A stretch of 64,000 bases of DNA from Sceloporus undulatus (lineage: Eukaryota; Chordata; Lepidosauria; Squamata; Phrynosomatidae). Within the stretch, counting starts at the first letter, position 1. The number at the start of each line of letters is the position of its first letter. The stretch spans positions 146,172,948-146,236,947 of the forward strand of contig NC_056524.1 in assembly GCF_019175285.1 (NCBI RefSeq), read 5' to 3'. A model generated the notes under the pieces. That model was not told the DNA's origin and did no database searches. It saw only the letters and a list, made by a program, of their open reading frames with translations. Shown here piece after piece: positions 63,308-64,000 of the stretch. The position numbers were made by a program, and so were the translations under genes.

Positions 63308-64000
63308 GTACTAAGATTCTATAGATTGCCAGTGATATCTCAAACAACCAAGTTTTATGTTTGTTTTGATAAAGGAAAAAAGTAAGGACATTATAAGGCT
63401 CACTTTCTAAGTATAGTATCTATGAGCTCTCCAGCAACAGCTTAAGTATTCCCATTCAGGAAAAGCACATCTGGAATTTGTTACATAGAGGAAAGGGAAG
63501 CCACATGTCAGAGTTTAAGGAAACGTATGAGGTCGTTTGATCCAAAATGCTCAAAGGAAGGGGAATTCATGATGGTTAGGAGTTTCTTAAAGGTGAGATA
63601 TCAAAGGAGCAAACTGTTGCAGACTATCTGAAATATGAGCCTACCTAACAGATCAAAAAATCATTAATTTTTTGCCAATTATTATAATAATCTATATAAA
63701 GAGGCCAAAATATTGCAGAAGAATATGGAGAAGATAAATAACTATACAGATAAATCACATTAGACTAATCTTATCTCTTTTTTGAAAGAGGCACATACTT
63801 GATAGGTCGGGGTAGTGCTGGTATATACCTTGATTTCAGCAATGCTTTTAACAAGGTTTTCCCATGATATTCCTATATGCAAGCTAGACAGTCCTACTGT
63901 TACGTGAAGTTTTAATTCATAGAATCATAGAGTTGGAAGAGTCCTCAAGGGCCATTATGTCCAGCCTCCTGCCCTGCAGGAATTCACAATCAAAGCACTC
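63308..64000. mobile_element. Start of intron 19: old LINE pieces and a CR1 3' end
   Basis: 63790-63900 (+ strand) encodes a decayed CR1/L3-like YLDFSNAFNKVF. 63515-63790 may belong to the same copy. 63918-64000 is a CR1 3' end on the minus strand (CATAGAATCATAGAGTTGGA) cut by the window edge. 63308-63510 shows nothing. Confidence 0.6.

Noticed and set aside
62592-62855. 87-codon frame just upstream of exon 18 as an extra COG3 exon
   Set aside because: No counterpart in COG3, no suitable splice sites, and exons 17 and 18 join in frame without it.

Overview
The window is a vertebrate nuclear locus, most likely from a squamate reptile (lizard or snake). It carries one host gene, COG3 (component of oligomeric Golgi complex 3), on the + strand. 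Nineteen coding exons lie between 1902 and 63307. They join in frame into 708 codons that follow the vertebrate COG3 protein from its start methionine to about residue 718 of the human protein (828 residues, from memory). Only the last ~110 residues, normally about four exons, lie beyond the right edge. All 18 introns wholly inside the window are GT-AG. Squamate origin is inferred from the repeats: CR1 and L2 LINEs, young-looking L1, a BovB-tailed tRNA SINE, 5S-rRNA-derived SINEs, DIRS-type elements and several small DNA-transposon families.

Layout. 1-1060 is degenerate TTAGGG-like sequence interleaved with three copies of a ~140-bp module. 1398-1600 is a palindromic MITE, followed by a short GC-rich promoter with an 84-bp-spaced duplication of ETS/CRE-like sites (1733-1862) and exon 1. 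Introns 1-4 hold MITE, CR1, L2 and Ty3/Gypsy remains. Intron 4 holds a 3.55-kb hAT-type element inside a CR1, with a perfect 8-bp target duplication, itself filled with SINEs, MITEs, microsatellites and a GC-rich block, then a DIRS remnant. Introns 5-8 hold an 87-bp minisatellite, a solo-LTR-like block, 5S SINEs and a long-inverted-repeat element. Introns 8-10 hold an L2 copy, a BovB-tailed SINE, a long CR1 with remains of its ORF1 esterase, an L2-like LINE, a 1-kb MITE with an internal minisatellite, and a multiply invaded CR1. Introns 11-17 hold further CR1, L1, 5S SINE, hAT and pogo-like MITE pieces and a second solo-LTR-like block. Intron 18 is only 100 bp. The right edge is intron 19 with CR1 debris.

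Functionally this is one housekeeping gene. COG3 is a lobe-A subunit of the COG tethering complex that guides retrograde vesicles within the Golgi. Everything else is transposable-element sediment, simple repeats or unassigned intron. I found no second host gene, no functional RNA gene, and no convincing new multi-gene system. The most notable structures are the telomere-like composite array beside the promoter, the duplicated promoter module, the chimeric hAT element, the 29-codon minisatellite open on both strands, and hairpin-bearing elements with hammerhead-like sequence.
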